Shown here: one piece after another, positions 35,035 through 43,830 of the stretch | Layout of the letters: every line of letters begins with the position of its first letter | Position numbering within the stretch: the stretch's first letter is position 1 | From: Proteobacteria bacterium ST_bin11 | GTDB lineage: Bacteria > Pseudomonadota > Gammaproteobacteria > Methylococcales > Methylomonadaceae | Direction of reading: 5' to 3' | Assembly (NCBI GenBank): GCA_002083615.1 | Contig: MSXO01000017.1 | Coordinates: 1-64,000, forward strand | Length of the DNA: 64,000 bases | Made by a program: the position numbers and the translations under genes | The notes under the pieces: generated by a model | Told to the model about the DNA's origin: nothing | The model's input: the letters and a program-made list of their open reading frames with translations, nothing else | Databases searched by the model: none

Positions 35035-35517
35035 TCAATGGCCGGAATGTTCAGGCGGCGTGTCCGTAACACTGGTTCTCCGCAGAATATAGCGATCTGC
35101 AAGTTTGCCGGCGACCCTATTCCCATTACTATCCAACTGAATCAGCGCATCTTTTTCAACCAGATATTGCTGCGAAGTTGAACCAGTCTTTGGCGTCAAA
35201 ACCAGGATATTGGCCTTCTCGCCTGGCGCGAACTTGCCTTTTTCCACAAATTCTCTTTCCGACTTACCAAGAAATTGAGTCATCAGCAAATAACTGCCAC
35301 TTTTGTTTAGAGCCAGCGTCGTTTTGACGCCGATGCAGTCGGCACAAGGGGTCAGGCCGTTATAAATCCCAGGCCAATCCTGGCTCTTATGCTCGTGATG
35401 AGCATCTTTATGGTCCGCCCCCGCCGTTTCAGCAAATACCGGATTAAGCGCCGAAGATGCGGCCATCACGACAAAAAGGACCAGACGTGTTTTTAACTTT
35501 GATTTAGATGTTTGCAT
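35035..35517 (-). CDS. NlpE-like copper-resistance/envelope-stress protein
   Basis: A protein of 160 residues with a signal peptide (about 1-29, ending PVFA), a histidine-rich segment (DHKDAHHEHK) and the NlpE N-terminal domain: WPGIYNGLTPCADCIGVKTTLALN with the CxxC, then FAPGEKANILVLTP and YILRR. NlpE activates the Cpx system on surface contact and copper in E. coli. Here no lipobox cysteine is visible, so the protein may be soluble periplasmic. The Cpx operon is 17 kb away. The C-terminal NlpE domain is missing, as in many short homologues. Confidence 0.85.
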   Translation of the reverse strand: MQTSKSKLKTRLVLFVVMAASSALNPVFAETAGADHKDAHHEHKSQDWPGIYNGLTPCADCIGVKTTLALNKSGSYLLMTQFLGKSEREFVEKGKFAPGEKANILVLTPKTGSTSQQYLVEKDALIQLDSNGNRVAGKLADRYILRRTSVTDTPPEHSGH

Positions 35518-35815
35518 ATTTGCTCCTGGGCAAACCGTCGCTAATAATAATTATTAATTGGATACAACGCTGGAAATCCTTTATTCGCTGGAGTTCTTGC
35601 GCGTAGCACGGCTAGGAAAATCGGCCTGTCAACAACATCAACCACCAATACGAGCCTATTTACCGATTCTTGCTCAACTGATCGATTAGGCGCACCATTG
35701 ATTTATAACGCCTCGCTCACAAGCACACGCAATCCCAACGGCATATTGTGGCATAGCTGCACAGGATTGACCGTTTTCATGTCTACGCTGCCAGTAATCA
35801 GGACTCCCAATTTTT
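35518..35815. other. Gene-free interval
   Basis: About 300 bases upstream of nlpE (minus) and downstream of the 110-residue gene (minus). It should hold the nlpE promoter. I see no clear coding frame, RNA gene or repeat. Confidence 0.5.
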
Positions 35816-36148
35816 TTAAAACGGAAACACCGATAGATTTAAACCAATCATTGCCATGTTAAGCACAAACCCATAGTTAGCCATCGTTTTTCGTAGTCTC
35901 GACTTGACCATCGCGACAGACGCCAATCCTAGGCCAACGACATCCAGCAAGATGAAGACCGCAATCAAGAAGCGCAAGCCTTCGCTGCTCGATGCACCTT
36001 CTGTCGCGGCGTAGATTGGAAATAACACGAATAACCAAATAACGAAGTTACAAGCTGCCAACAATAAAGCCGCATTCGAAAACCCCACTAATCGATACTT
36101 TACTTGTCGCGGACGGTCTTGTTCAAATTCATCGATGGGCTGATTCAT
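35816..36148 (-). CDS. Small membrane protein of unknown function
   Basis: A protein of 110 residues with three predicted membrane helices (about 24-48, 60-80, 88-108) and a charged N-terminal 20 residues on one side. I do not recognise the family. It is divergent from the oxidase operon, with a 458-base interval between them. Confidence 0.65.
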   Translation of the reverse strand: MNQPIDEFEQDRPRQVKYRLVGFSNAALLLAACNFVIWLFVLFPIYAATEGASSSEGLRFLIAVFILLDVVGLGLASVAMVKSRLRKTMANYGFVLNMAMIGLNLSVFPF

Positions 36149-36606
36149 AGTGTTTATCGCTAATTGGTGATTCGGCAGGGACTCTTGCGGGCACGTTTTG
36201 GAGTTTTCATGCGCGCGCGTCCTTGTGTTTATTATAAGGGGCTAACATTGGTTACACCGCGATAGTGCCATGCCAACGCCATCACTGCCAGTTATTTCGG
36301 TTTTGTGACAACACAACATAGCTTTCAGCCGACACCGCCTTACAAAACATATCTAAAAGTCTTAGCCGACTAAGCTTTACCTTCCGACCGATAAATGCCG
36401 CGAACACTCTTGGCGCGCATGCGCACAAACCGCCATAACACAATTGGTGTCATTGATTTAGCGCTATCGATAAGCCGGGCGCTAAGGGTATGATTACCCC
36501 AGCAATCAGATGGTAAAGTCATTAATAAGAATGACTAAGCCCGTGCTGTTCATGACGTTGGTTGCCAACATAATTCCTATAAAAACGCATACAAGTAAGG
36601 AAGACT
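36149..36606. promoter_or_regulatory. Regulatory interval before the ba3 oxidase operon
   Basis: This interval holds no gene. Two perfect short inverted repeats lie near the operon: GGGTA/TACCC (36486-36499) and AGTCATT/AATGACT (36517-36536, six-base spacer). A third, GTTGG/CCAAC (36557-36569), sits about 40 bases before the first gene. These are operator-like, but I cannot name the regulator, and no confident promoter stands out. Confidence 0.4.
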
Positions 36607-36759
36607 ATGAACAATCTCTCTGAAGAAGAACGTAAAGAAATTCTGCAAAGTGCCCCGATTGGCACCTGGGCATTAATGCTGATCGTCAGCGGCGGCATGG
36701 TGATAGCTTGGCTACTAATGTATTACGGGGTGTTTTTACCTCGTGGTCATATCGGTTAG
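36607..36759 (+). CDS. Cytochrome c oxidase subunit IIa-like small protein
   Basis: A protein of only 50 residues: a short charged N-terminus (NNLSEEERKEIL) and a single membrane helix (about 20-42: WALMLIVSGGMVIAWLLMYYGV). Its place immediately before subunits II and I of a ba3-type oxidase matches subunit IIa, which supplies the helix missing from the subunit II of that family. AAGGAAG precedes the ATG. The gap to subunit II is 8 bases. Confidence 0.85.
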   Translation: MNNLSEEERKEILQSAPIGTWALMLIVSGGMVIAWLLMYYGVFLPRGHIG

Positions 36760-36767
36760 GGGGCCTA

Positions 36768-37292
36768 ATGCATATACATCAACTCGAAAAACAATGGGCG
36801 GCCATTGCCCTAATGATCGCCGGACTGTTTGTGGTAGTCATTTTATCGTCCGCTTTATTCCACGGCATTCACGCTCCGAGTAATGTTGAAGCCATCGATT
36901 CGGCCAAGTTGCATCTATCAGTAGAATTTGCCGAAGATAAACTCGGTGTGCAAGAACATTCCGACGGCAGCATCACTGTCCGCATGGTGGCCGGTCGTTA
37001 TGGGTTTTACCCTAAAGACCTGGTTTTACCCGCAGAAACCAACATTACCTTCCGCTGGGTCAGCCTTGACGTGATTCATGGCGTGCATATCCCGATGACC
37101 AATATGAGCACGATGATCGTGCCCGGCTACGTCGCGCAAGTCAAAACCCTGTTACACCATACTGGCGACTATCCGCTGCTGTGCAACGAATATTGCGGCA
37201 TGGGCCACGCGCACATGTGGAGCAATATTAAGGTAGTCGGCAAAGCGCAGTGGGAAGCGCTCAACAAACAAGGGGGAGTAAATCATGGATAA
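36768..37292 (+). CDS. ba3-type cytochrome c oxidase subunit II (CuA)
   Basis: A protein of 174 residues from the ATG at 36768 (the frame is open further upstream but would overlap the IIa gene). One N-terminal membrane helix (about 12-35) is followed by a cupredoxin domain with the dinuclear CuA set: an upstream His in IHGVHIP and the motif CNEYCGMGHAHM. It receives electrons from cytochrome c in the periplasm. Having one helix, not two, is typical of the ba3 branch. Its stop overlaps the subunit I start by 8 bases. Confidence 0.93.
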   Translation: MHIHQLEKQWAAIALMIAGLFVVVILSSALFHGIHAPSNVEAIDSAKLHLSVEFAEDKLGVQEHSDGSITVRMVAGRYGFYPKDLVLPAETNITFRWVSLDVIHGVHIPMTNMSTMIVPGYVAQVKTLLHHTGDYPLLCNEYCGMGHAHMWSNIKVVGKAQWEALNKQGGVNHG

Positions 37293-38904
37293 CACAGCGG
37301 AAAAAAAGCTGGCGCTGACCCATTTCTGGGTGGCATTTGGCGCGTTCGCGCTGGCCTGTGTAATGGGCGGCTATCAAGTTATTGAACGTAGCGGCTTTTT
37401 CAAAATTCTGGAATCGCGGGAAGTGTATTACGCATCGGTCAGTACTCACGGTGTGTTGATGGGCTTTGTGCTGACTACCTTCTTTATCATGGGTTTTGGC
37501 TATTACGTAGCCACCAGCAGCTTGAAATTGCCGGTCTGGAATAAAACCTTTGCCTGGACCGGCTTCGGTGTAGCTTTAACGGGTGTAGTACTCGCAGCCT
37601 TACCGCTGTTGGGTGGCGCAGCCTCGGTTATGTTTACCTTTTACCCGCCCTTACAAGCGCATCCTTTGTTTTACATAGGGGCAACCTTACTGGTGGTCGG
37701 CTCCTGGTTTTGGGCCGTGACGATGATCGTCATGTACATGCAGTGGAAAAAAGCAAATCCTGGTAAGCCCGTGCCGCTAGCAATGTTTGCCACCACTGCC
37801 AACGCAATATTATGGCTATGGACCAGCGCAGGGGTAGCGGCTGAGGTATTGTTCCAATTGATTCCTTGGGCTCTGGGGTTTATTGATACCATAGACCCCG
37901 GTCTGGCGCGGACGCTCTTCGCCTGGACCCTGCACCCCATCGTATATTTCTGGTTGATTCCTACTTACACCGCTTTTTATACCTTGGTTCCAAAGCAGGC
38001 TGGCGGCTATTTGTTCAGCGACATTATGGCCCGCGCTGCCTTTATTCTGCTGGTGGTCTTCAGCCTCCCGATCGGTTTCCATCATTTGTACATGGACCCG
38101 GAACAAAATCACGGCTGGAAGATTTTGCATGCCATTGGTACTTTCGTGGTGACCTTACCGACCTTTGTTACCGGCTTTACGGTTATCGCCTCGCTGGAAA
38201 TTGCCGGTCGGTTGCGCGGGGGTAAAGGCCTGTTTGGCTGGATAGCCGCCCTACCTTGGCACAATCCGATGGTACTGGCGATTATCCTGGGCTTGTTGAT
38301 GCTGATTTTTGGCGGCTTCGGCGGCTTGGTCAACGCCAGCTACGCGATGAATGCCATGGTGCATAACACCGCATGGATTTCCGGTCACTTTCACCTGATC
38401 TTCGGTGGCACGACCATCATCATGTATTTCGGCATAGCCTATTACTTCTGGCCGGTTTTGACCGGCAAGCCCTTATTTAGCAATTCATTGGCTACCACTC
38501 AATTATGGACCTGGTTCGTCGGCATGGTCATCATGACCACGCCTTGGCACATCTTGGGCTTATTGGGCCAACCAAGACGCATCGACAGCGTCAATTACAA
38601 TAATTTACTGACCTTGTCTTGGGAGCCTTATGAAGTAACCATGATATTCGGCGGCCTGATCCTGATCTTTTCTGCGGGATTGTTGATGTATAACCTCTAT
38701 AAAACTCAAACCGGCACTGAAGTATTCAGCGGTGAAGTCGAATATGCTGAACAGTTCGACAGCCCTGACTACTTGCCCGGCTACCTAAACAGCTTCACCT
38801 TATGGAACATCGTGATAGGCGTATTCATGCTAATTGCCTTCGGCTATCCGATCCTGCAATTTTTCTTGATGGAAACCTTTGGTTCAGGCAGATGGGGGGT
38901 CTGA
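37285..38904 (+). CDS. ba3-type cytochrome c oxidase subunit I
   Basis: A protein of 539 residues with about 13 membrane helices. Haem and CuB ligands: a His in the second helix region (STHGVLMGFVL), the CuB His in LHPIVYFWLIP with the cross-linked Tyr in the same segment, a His pair in GFHHLYMDP and the haem ligands in GHFHLIFGG. The HPIVYFW variant with Tyr right after the His is that of the B (ba3) family, which lacks the D channel. Family members reduce oxygen with high affinity and pump protons through a K-type channel, useful in oxygen-poor methane zones. Confidence 0.93.
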   Translation: MDNTAEKKLALTHFWVAFGAFALACVMGGYQVIERSGFFKILESREVYYASVSTHGVLMGFVLTTFFIMGFGYYVATSSLKLPVWNKTFAWTGFGVALTGVVLAALPLLGGAASVMFTFYPPLQAHPLFYIGATLLVVGSWFWAVTMIVMYMQWKKANPGKPVPLAMFATTANAILWLWTSAGVAAEVLFQLIPWALGFIDTIDPGLARTLFAWTLHPIVYFWLIPTYTAFYTLVPKQAGGYLFSDIMARAAFILLVVFSLPIGFHHLYMDPEQNHGWKILHAIGTFVVTLPTFVTGFTVIASLEIAGRLRGGKGLFGWIAALPWHNPMVLAIILGLLMLIFGGFGGLVNASYAMNAMVHNTAWISGHFHLIFGGTTIIMYFGIAYYFWPVLTGKPLFSNSLATTQLWTWFVGMVIMTTPWHILGLLGQPRRIDSVNYNNLLTLSWEPYEVTMIFGGLILIFSAGLLMYNLYKTQTGTEVFSGEVEYAEQFDSPDYLPGYLNSFTLWNIVIGVFMLIAFGYPILQFFLMETFGSGRWGV

Positions 38905-38906
38905 TC

Positions 38907-39557
38907 ATGAAAAAACTCATTTTAAGCGCAGCATTATTGTTGCCAAGCACCGCGGCGTTTGCGCAGCCGTCTTCACAAGTCGCCTGGACCGCCGATCAGT
39001 TAAATTTTGTGAAAGCCGGCAACCCGCAAAAAGGCGAAGCACTGGCCAAGACTTGCAACGCCTGTCACGGCGAAAAAGGCATCAGTACCTCGGCGGCTTT
39101 CCCGTCACTGGCCGGGCAATTGCCAACTTATTTATATAAGCAATTGCAGGACTACGCTGACGGTAGCCGGGATAACGCCATGATGTCGGGTTTGGCTAAA
39201 ACGCTCAGCAAACAAGACGCTGCCGATTTAGCGGTATGGTTCGGCTCGCAAACGCCAGCATTCCAGTCAGTAACAGCAATGGTCTACGAAAAAGCCGAAA
39301 CGCTGGTTAAAACCGGTAGTAGCGAGCGGGTGATGCCGCCTTGCGAAGTGTGTCACGGCAGCAACGGCAAGGGCCAAGTGGTCGACATTCCGGCCCTATC
39401 TGGCCAGAATGCGGACTACATATCGACTACACTGCAGGCGTTTAAGAACGGCACGCGTCGAAACGACATCTACAGCAGGATGCGTATCATTGCCCAAACT
39501 TTGTCTGACGAAGAAATCAGCGAACTGGGTTATTACTACCAAAATATCAAAAAATAG
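38907..39557 (+). CDS. Dihaem cytochrome c (c4-like) of the oxidase operon
   Basis: A protein of 216 residues with a signal peptide (about 1-20, ending AFA) and two c-type haem motifs, CNACH (about residue 51) and CEVCH (about 151). Methionine ligands lie in NAMMSGLA and, probably, in the YSRMRII region. I chose the ATG at 38907, two bases after the subunit I stop; the longer frame overlaps that gene and lacks a signal. It is the likely electron donor to the ba3 oxidase. It differs in sequence from the dihaem cytochrome at 22690. Confidence 0.92.
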   Translation: MKKLILSAALLLPSTAAFAQPSSQVAWTADQLNFVKAGNPQKGEALAKTCNACHGEKGISTSAAFPSLAGQLPTYLYKQLQDYADGSRDNAMMSGLAKTLSKQDAADLAVWFGSQTPAFQSVTAMVYEKAETLVKTGSSERVMPPCEVCHGSNGKGQVVDIPALSGQNADYISTTLQAFKNGTRRNDIYSRMRIIAQTLSDEEISELGYYYQNIKK

Positions 39558-39571
39558 TAATATGTTTCTCA

Positions 39572-39595
39572 CGGGAGGCAGGGCTTTGCCTCCCG
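39572..39595 (+). terminator. Hairpin after the oxidase cytochrome gene
   Basis: CGGGAGGCA (39572-39580) and TGCCTCCCG (39587-39595) form a perfect 9-bp stem with a six-base loop, 15 bases after the cytochrome stop and 54 before the next gene. It is followed by CTTAAAATC, not a T-run, so it may be an mRNA-stabilising or partial terminator structure that sets the level of the last gene. Confidence 0.5.
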
Positions 39596-39648
39596 CTTAA
39601 AATCTCTTGCTCGAAGCGATAACATCCCCAACAACCTGGAATTCACCT

Positions 39649-40440
39649 ATGTCTGATCGCAACGAAACACCCGTTAAGTATGCCTATAAGGGCGCGAATC
39701 TGATCAGCTTCGGCCTCTCGATCAAACTACTGTTTACCGGCTATCTAACAACCATAGCTGCCGGTTATCTAATGGCACTAATCCAGATCTTATTTACCCA
39801 CGGCATGGCCGACGGCAAATTTGGTTTGTCGATGGACGATATAGTTTACAGCTACTATGGTGACCGCTCCGGCTCGGTATTGGAATCCAAGTTAAACGGA
39901 TCGATGAAATACAACGCGCCGGAACAGGAGCGTTTCAAAATCATTCAATGGGTCAGGGATGGGGCCGATGAAGCCCTTTATAGCAAGGACATTAAACCGA
40001 TTGTGGATCAATTCTGCATCGGCTGTCATGGCCCAAACGCCGGGTCCCTTCCGGATTTCACCAAATTTGAAACCCTAAAAAAGCTAACCGAATCGAACGA
40101 AGGCGCCACCTTTCAATCGCTGACCCGCCTGTCGCACATCCATTTATTCGGCATCAGTTTTATTTTTATGTTTGTCGGCATCATTTTCAGCTTCAGCACC
40201 GGCGTGCCTTGCAAATACAAATATCCGGCTATCGTAATGCCTTATTTGTTTCTACTCATAGACATCGCTTCTTGGTGGCTAACCAAGCTTAATCCCCACT
40301 TCGCCTTGCTGGTGCTTTTTGCCGGGGCCGGCCTAGGGGTTTCCTTTGCTTTTATGTGGACAGTATCCATGTACCAGATGTGGGTGTTAGGGGGCATTAT
40401 GAAACAATCTGATCGGCGCAATGCCATTTTGCGCGACTAG
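39649..40440 (+). CDS. Membrane protein with one c-type haem motif, oxidase-linked
   Basis: A protein of 263 residues. One helix lies near the N-terminus (about 25-50). A periplasmic loop with a single c-type haem motif follows, CIGCHGPNAG (about 124-133), with a Met or His ligand not evident. At least three more helices come after it (about 166-255). The family is one I have seen only beside cytochrome genes; I give no name. It sits after the ba3 operon behind a strong hairpin. It may act as an assembly factor or a membrane electron carrier for the oxidase; this is inference from the neighbours. Confidence 0.8.
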   Translation: MSDRNETPVKYAYKGANLISFGLSIKLLFTGYLTTIAAGYLMALIQILFTHGMADGKFGLSMDDIVYSYYGDRSGSVLESKLNGSMKYNAPEQERFKIIQWVRDGADEALYSKDIKPIVDQFCIGCHGPNAGSLPDFTKFETLKKLTESNEGATFQSLTRLSHIHLFGISFIFMFVGIIFSFSTGVPCKYKYPAIVMPYLFLLIDIASWWLTKLNPHFALLVLFAGAGLGVSFAFMWTVSMYQMWVLGGIMKQSDRRNAILRD

Positions 40441-40453
40441 CCGATGAGTTGAC

Positions 40454-40485
40454 CTGGCGCCTGCTATTACAACTAGCGGCGCCAG
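40454..40485. terminator. Hairpin between convergent genes
   Basis: CTGGCGCC (40454-40461) and GGCGCCAG (40478-40485) are perfect 8-bp arms between the haem membrane protein and the HDOD gene. There is no T-run; it may be a bidirectional terminator. Confidence 0.4.
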
Positions 40486-40521
40486 CGCCGCCCCAGGAAG
40501 GTATTGAAGCTGCTGCGTCAC

Positions 40522-41451
40522 TTAATCCGTAAGTTGCTCTGCCGTAGCCTGAATTTTGGCTAAATCGTCATTCTGGCTGTCGAGTATGTCCAAACAAACC
40601 GTCTGATCCAACCCGAGTAGCTCCGGCACTTCTTCTGGACAAATCTGATTAGCTGCGTCGCCGATACCCAAGCGCCCCAACAGACAATCGCAGTAAAACG
40701 TCAACAAATTTAGTTGATGATTCTCGCCGCGATAATAGGGATTGTGATGGTGATAAACAATATCGGTGATCATGCGCGGCATTGACCACACATTCATTAG
40801 CCAAGCGCCGACTTCGGCATGATTGAGGCCGAATGCGAAGTTTTCCAGATTAAAAATCGCCAGACTGGGATTGGCTACGATCAGGCCGCTCAAGTAGCTA
40901 AATTCGTCTGGAAAACGATGCCCCAATAACGGGAAACCGATGTTATGCATAAGTCCGGACAAAAATAAAGCCTGCGGCTCAGGCCGCGCGGTGGCGGGCA
41001 TGGCGGCGGCCAACTGCGCCATCAAGCGGGTACTAGCCAGGGCGTGCGTCCAAAACATCCGAGTGCCTATCTGCCCTTCCTTGGGAGATTTCAGCGGTGC
41101 CAATACCGCCAAACCCAAAGCCAAATCCAGGACAAAATCAAACCCCAAAACGCGGGTAATCGCGTCATGCACCGTCGTGATTTGGCCCCGATAACCGTAT
41201 AGCGCGGAGCTGGCCCAGCGAGTAATTTGCGCGGTCAGTAAGGGGTCTAGCTCAATGATGTCAGCTAATTTACGCGCATCTGCACTGGGATCGGCTATCA
41301 GATTCAAGATACGCAAGGCACTGCCCGGCAAGGGCGGCAAGGCTTTGATCTGGGCGATGGTTTCGCGCATATCACGTGGCGGGGTTAAACCATTGCGTTG
41401 CTGGCTGCCAATATTGTCCAGTGTCCAGTTAATCAGGTTGGATTCCATCAT
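40522..41451 (-). CDS. HDOD-domain protein
   Basis: A protein of 309 residues. The HDOD domain (about 30-235) shows ALPPLPGSALRILNLIADPSADARKLADIIELDPLLTAQITRWA and a histidine-rich region (GLNHAEVGAWLM, VYHHHNPYY) that resembles an HD phosphohydrolase without a complete metal site. HDOD proteins act in signalling output, often beside sigma54 activators or response regulators. It starts 12 bases after the end of the sigma54 activator gene on the same strand, so the two form an operon. Confidence 0.87.
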   Translation of the reverse strand: MMESNLINWTLDNIGSQQRNGLTPPRDMRETIAQIKALPPLPGSALRILNLIADPSADARKLADIIELDPLLTAQITRWASSALYGYRGQITTVHDAITRVLGFDFVLDLALGLAVLAPLKSPKEGQIGTRMFWTHALASTRLMAQLAAAMPATARPEPQALFLSGLMHNIGFPLLGHRFPDEFSYLSGLIVANPSLAIFNLENFAFGLNHAEVGAWLMNVWSMPRMITDIVYHHHNPYYRGENHQLNLLTFYCDCLLGRLGIGDAANQICPEEVPELLGLDQTVCLDILDSQNDDLAKIQATAEQLTD

Positions 41452-41462
41452 TGCTCCGCCGC

Positions 41463-42767
41463 TTAATTCAGATTCAATCGGTTAAGTTTACGGTACAGCG
41501 TGCGTTCGCTGATATTCATTTCCGCAGCTATCAATTTGCGATTGCCCTGATACTTGCTGATCAAGCTATTAATAAACTCCGCCTCGAACTGCGCCATACT
41601 GTTGACTGGCAAGGGATGCGCATCACTGCTTGGTTCGCTGGCGGGGGCAGCTTCGACACTGCCTTGGCGCTGCATAAAATAAATGTCAGCTTCCTGAATG
41701 GTTTTATCCTTACACAGCCCTGACGCTAATTGCATACAGTTTCTCAGCTCACGAATATTGCCGGGCCAGGCGTATTGGATAAGCTTAATCAAGGCTGATT
41801 GGGTAATCGTGTAAGCATTGTCGGCGTCAATATTCAACAAGGCCAAAAAATGGTCTATCAACAGCGGCAAATCCTGTCGACGCTGCCGCAATGGCGGCAC
41901 TTCGACCGGAAATACCGACAGCCGGTAAAACAAATCTTCGCGAAATCGACCGGCTTTGACCATGTCCGCCAAATTCCTATGCGTGGCGCATACTAATCTG
42001 ACATTGGCTTTTTGCATCGTCGTGCCGCCTACCCGCCGAAATTGACCGCTCTCGAGGGCCCGCAACAGCTTGGGCTGCTGCGACAACGGTAAATCGCCGA
42101 TCTCATCGAAGAACAAGGTGCCATTATTAGCTAATTCGAACAAGCCTTTTTTTGTGGCCGTCGCGCCGGTGAACGCACCCTTTTCATGACCGAACAATTC
42201 GCTTTCAAATAACTCTTCCCCAAGAATTGTACAATCGACAATCACAAAATCGCCCTCTGCCTGGCGGGAATGCCGATGCACAAACTCGGCCGCTAGCTCC
42301 TTACCAGTGCCGGTTTCACCAAGCAATAATACCGGAGCTTGGGTGTCGGCGGCCTGATGTAGTCGGGTTTTATACTGGGTAAATGCTGCTGACTTACCGA
42401 TCATGGCCGGTGCCTCACCGCCCTTAGCCGCAGACTTTTTTAACACGGTTAGTGTTTCACCCAAGTATAAAGTGGCATCGGCATCCAACAACGGAAAACC
42501 GCGCGCACTGAGTAAGCGCTGAGAGCTAGCATCTGTATTATCGGCAAAGATACCGGCATACGCTTCAAGGGTCTGAAACAAGCGCTGATGACGGCAATTA
42601 CTGTTGTCCTGACAACAAGGTTGACCCACCAAATTCTGTCGCATTACGTCAAAACTCTGCTCCCATGCGCGGTTTACCGCAACGATACGTAAGTCGGCAC
42701 CTATGATGATCAGTGGCAGATCATGAGTTTCCAGCAAGGATTCCAGCGTAAAAGCACTTTGCGGCAT
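41463..42767 (-). CDS. Sigma54-dependent activator with PAS sensor
   Basis: A protein of 434 residues. An N-terminal PAS domain (about 12-110) contains a cysteine cluster (PCCQDNSNC) that could bind a metal, cluster or haem. An AAA+ domain (about 120-350) follows with Walker A GETGTGKE, the sigma54-contacting loop GAFTGA and Walker B TLFFDEIGD, and a Fis-type HTH (about 395-434, RKLIAAEMNISERTLYRKL) ends the chain. It is an enhancer-binding activator with no receiver domain, so it senses directly through PAS. Its targets are unknown; the ba3 operon and the HDOD gene are neighbours. Confidence 0.93.
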   Translation of the reverse strand: MPQSAFTLESLLETHDLPLIIIGADLRIVAVNRAWEQSFDVMRQNLVGQPCCQDNSNCRHQRLFQTLEAYAGIFADNTDASSQRLLSARGFPLLDADATLYLGETLTVLKKSAAKGGEAPAMIGKSAAFTQYKTRLHQAADTQAPVLLLGETGTGKELAAEFVHRHSRQAEGDFVIVDCTILGEELFESELFGHEKGAFTGATATKKGLFELANNGTLFFDEIGDLPLSQQPKLLRALESGQFRRVGGTTMQKANVRLVCATHRNLADMVKAGRFREDLFYRLSVFPVEVPPLRQRRQDLPLLIDHFLALLNIDADNAYTITQSALIKLIQYAWPGNIRELRNCMQLASGLCKDKTIQEADIYFMQRQGSVEAAPASEPSSDAHPLPVNSMAQFEAEFINSLISKYQGNRKLIAAEMNISERTLYRKLNRLNLN

Positions 42768-42972
42768 AAATTCCTATCAATATTTTCGGAGTTTGAAACG
42801 TCCGCTGACAGACTCGGCGAGGTTCTATGCCAATATCGTCATGACTATCGCCAATATTTGTCAGCGCTTAAAAGCCATTTTAACCAGAATCGGCGCGAAT
42901 CAAGGCCTACAGCACTTGGCATCAATCTTGTTAAAACGTTAAGGATAACGCATTCATCAGCAAGGAATACCC

Positions 42973-43710
42973 ATGAAAGTCCGACACCTAGCGATACTCA
43001 TGAGCATTTGTTTTAGCCTTAACACAAATGCGGCTAACATAACTATAGACGCTGATCTGGCAGACTTGCGTCTCCACCCCACTCTAGCACCGCGTTTACG
43101 ATATTTGCTCAAAGGTCAAGCTGGCTTTGGCGCGCATTTACTTCCGGGCTTCGACGGTCAAGCGGATGCTGGAGCGCTCTACGAAACAGACTCGACGAAT
43201 TCGTATTTCGCCGGAATTTCTCCAGGCACCTTAAAGGAGGGGGCCCATCATAGACATAGCCGTGGCGTTTTTGAACTCGATTTCGGTGGTAATGGGGCGC
43301 TTGAATGGGGCATGCGAACAATAGCTAACCAAGCAGGCAGTGTCTTCGGGGTCAGTGTTTGGGAACAGGGACTTTGCGATACTAGCGACAACCCGTTCAG
43401 GAACAGGGGAGGTTTTACCCATAACGACAACGGTGTTAGCAAAGGATCGAGGCCATTGAAGGCTTTTAGCGGATTTGCAAGAGACAATGATCAACATTGG
43501 CCGATGAATTATCCCCACAATGCCGCGACCCGTGGTCCCAACTCAGGTAATGCGCCGGCGCCCGATCCCGCAATATTGCTATCCGCCGGACTGCTGGGTT
43601 TGCTAGTAATGCAACGGAACAATCAACTGTTTGCCGAGGTTCGGCTTATTCAACCTTGCCGCCAGACGCTGATCGGTCGCTCCAACAACAACGTTAGGCT
43701 AGTAAGATAA
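42973..43710 (+). CDS. Exported protein with a diverged PEP-CTERM-like tail
   Basis: A protein of 245 residues with a signal peptide (about 1-20) and a soluble domain of unknown fold. Near residue 200 the segment NAPAPDPAILLSAGLLGLLV is followed by MQRNN, close to the PEP-CTERM pattern (V-P-E-P, hydrophobic helix, basic end) but with PDP in place of PEP. About 30 further residues follow, whereas a true sorting tag ends the protein. The protein may be a PEP-CTERM protein whose stop has been lost or shifted. An EpsB-type gene of the PEP-CTERM system lies 15 kb downstream. Confidence 0.65.
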   Translation: MKVRHLAILMSICFSLNTNAANITIDADLADLRLHPTLAPRLRYLLKGQAGFGAHLLPGFDGQADAGALYETDSTNSYFAGISPGTLKEGAHHRHSRGVFELDFGGNGALEWGMRTIANQAGSVFGVSVWEQGLCDTSDNPFRNRGGFTHNDNGVSKGSRPLKAFSGFARDNDQHWPMNYPHNAATRGPNSGNAPAPDPAILLSAGLLGLLVMQRNNQLFAEVRLIQPCRQTLIGRSNNNVRLVR

Positions 43711-43830
43711 ACAAACCGGTTTCAAGCCTAAGCACCAAAGATTAATTTTCGTTCAAGTTGTTGTAGCGATCAAGCTCTAACTGGAAGGAGCCGACATGCG
43801 GCCCCTTGGATTCTTGAGGTTGGCGTTTGC

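Noticed and set aside
36260..36290. A GG-N10-GC match on the minus strand before the oxidase operon
   Set aside because: The -12 element is poor (TGGC, not TTGC), the orientation is away from the operon, and such spacing occurs by chance.
36440..36475. Possible FNR site (TTGAT...ATCGA)
   Set aside because: The half-site spacing is wrong and the second half does not match ATCAA.
38802..38906. Upstream start for the oxidase-operon cytochrome inside subunit I
   Set aside because: It would overlap subunit I by about 100 bases and lacks a signal peptide; the ATG at 38907 gives one.
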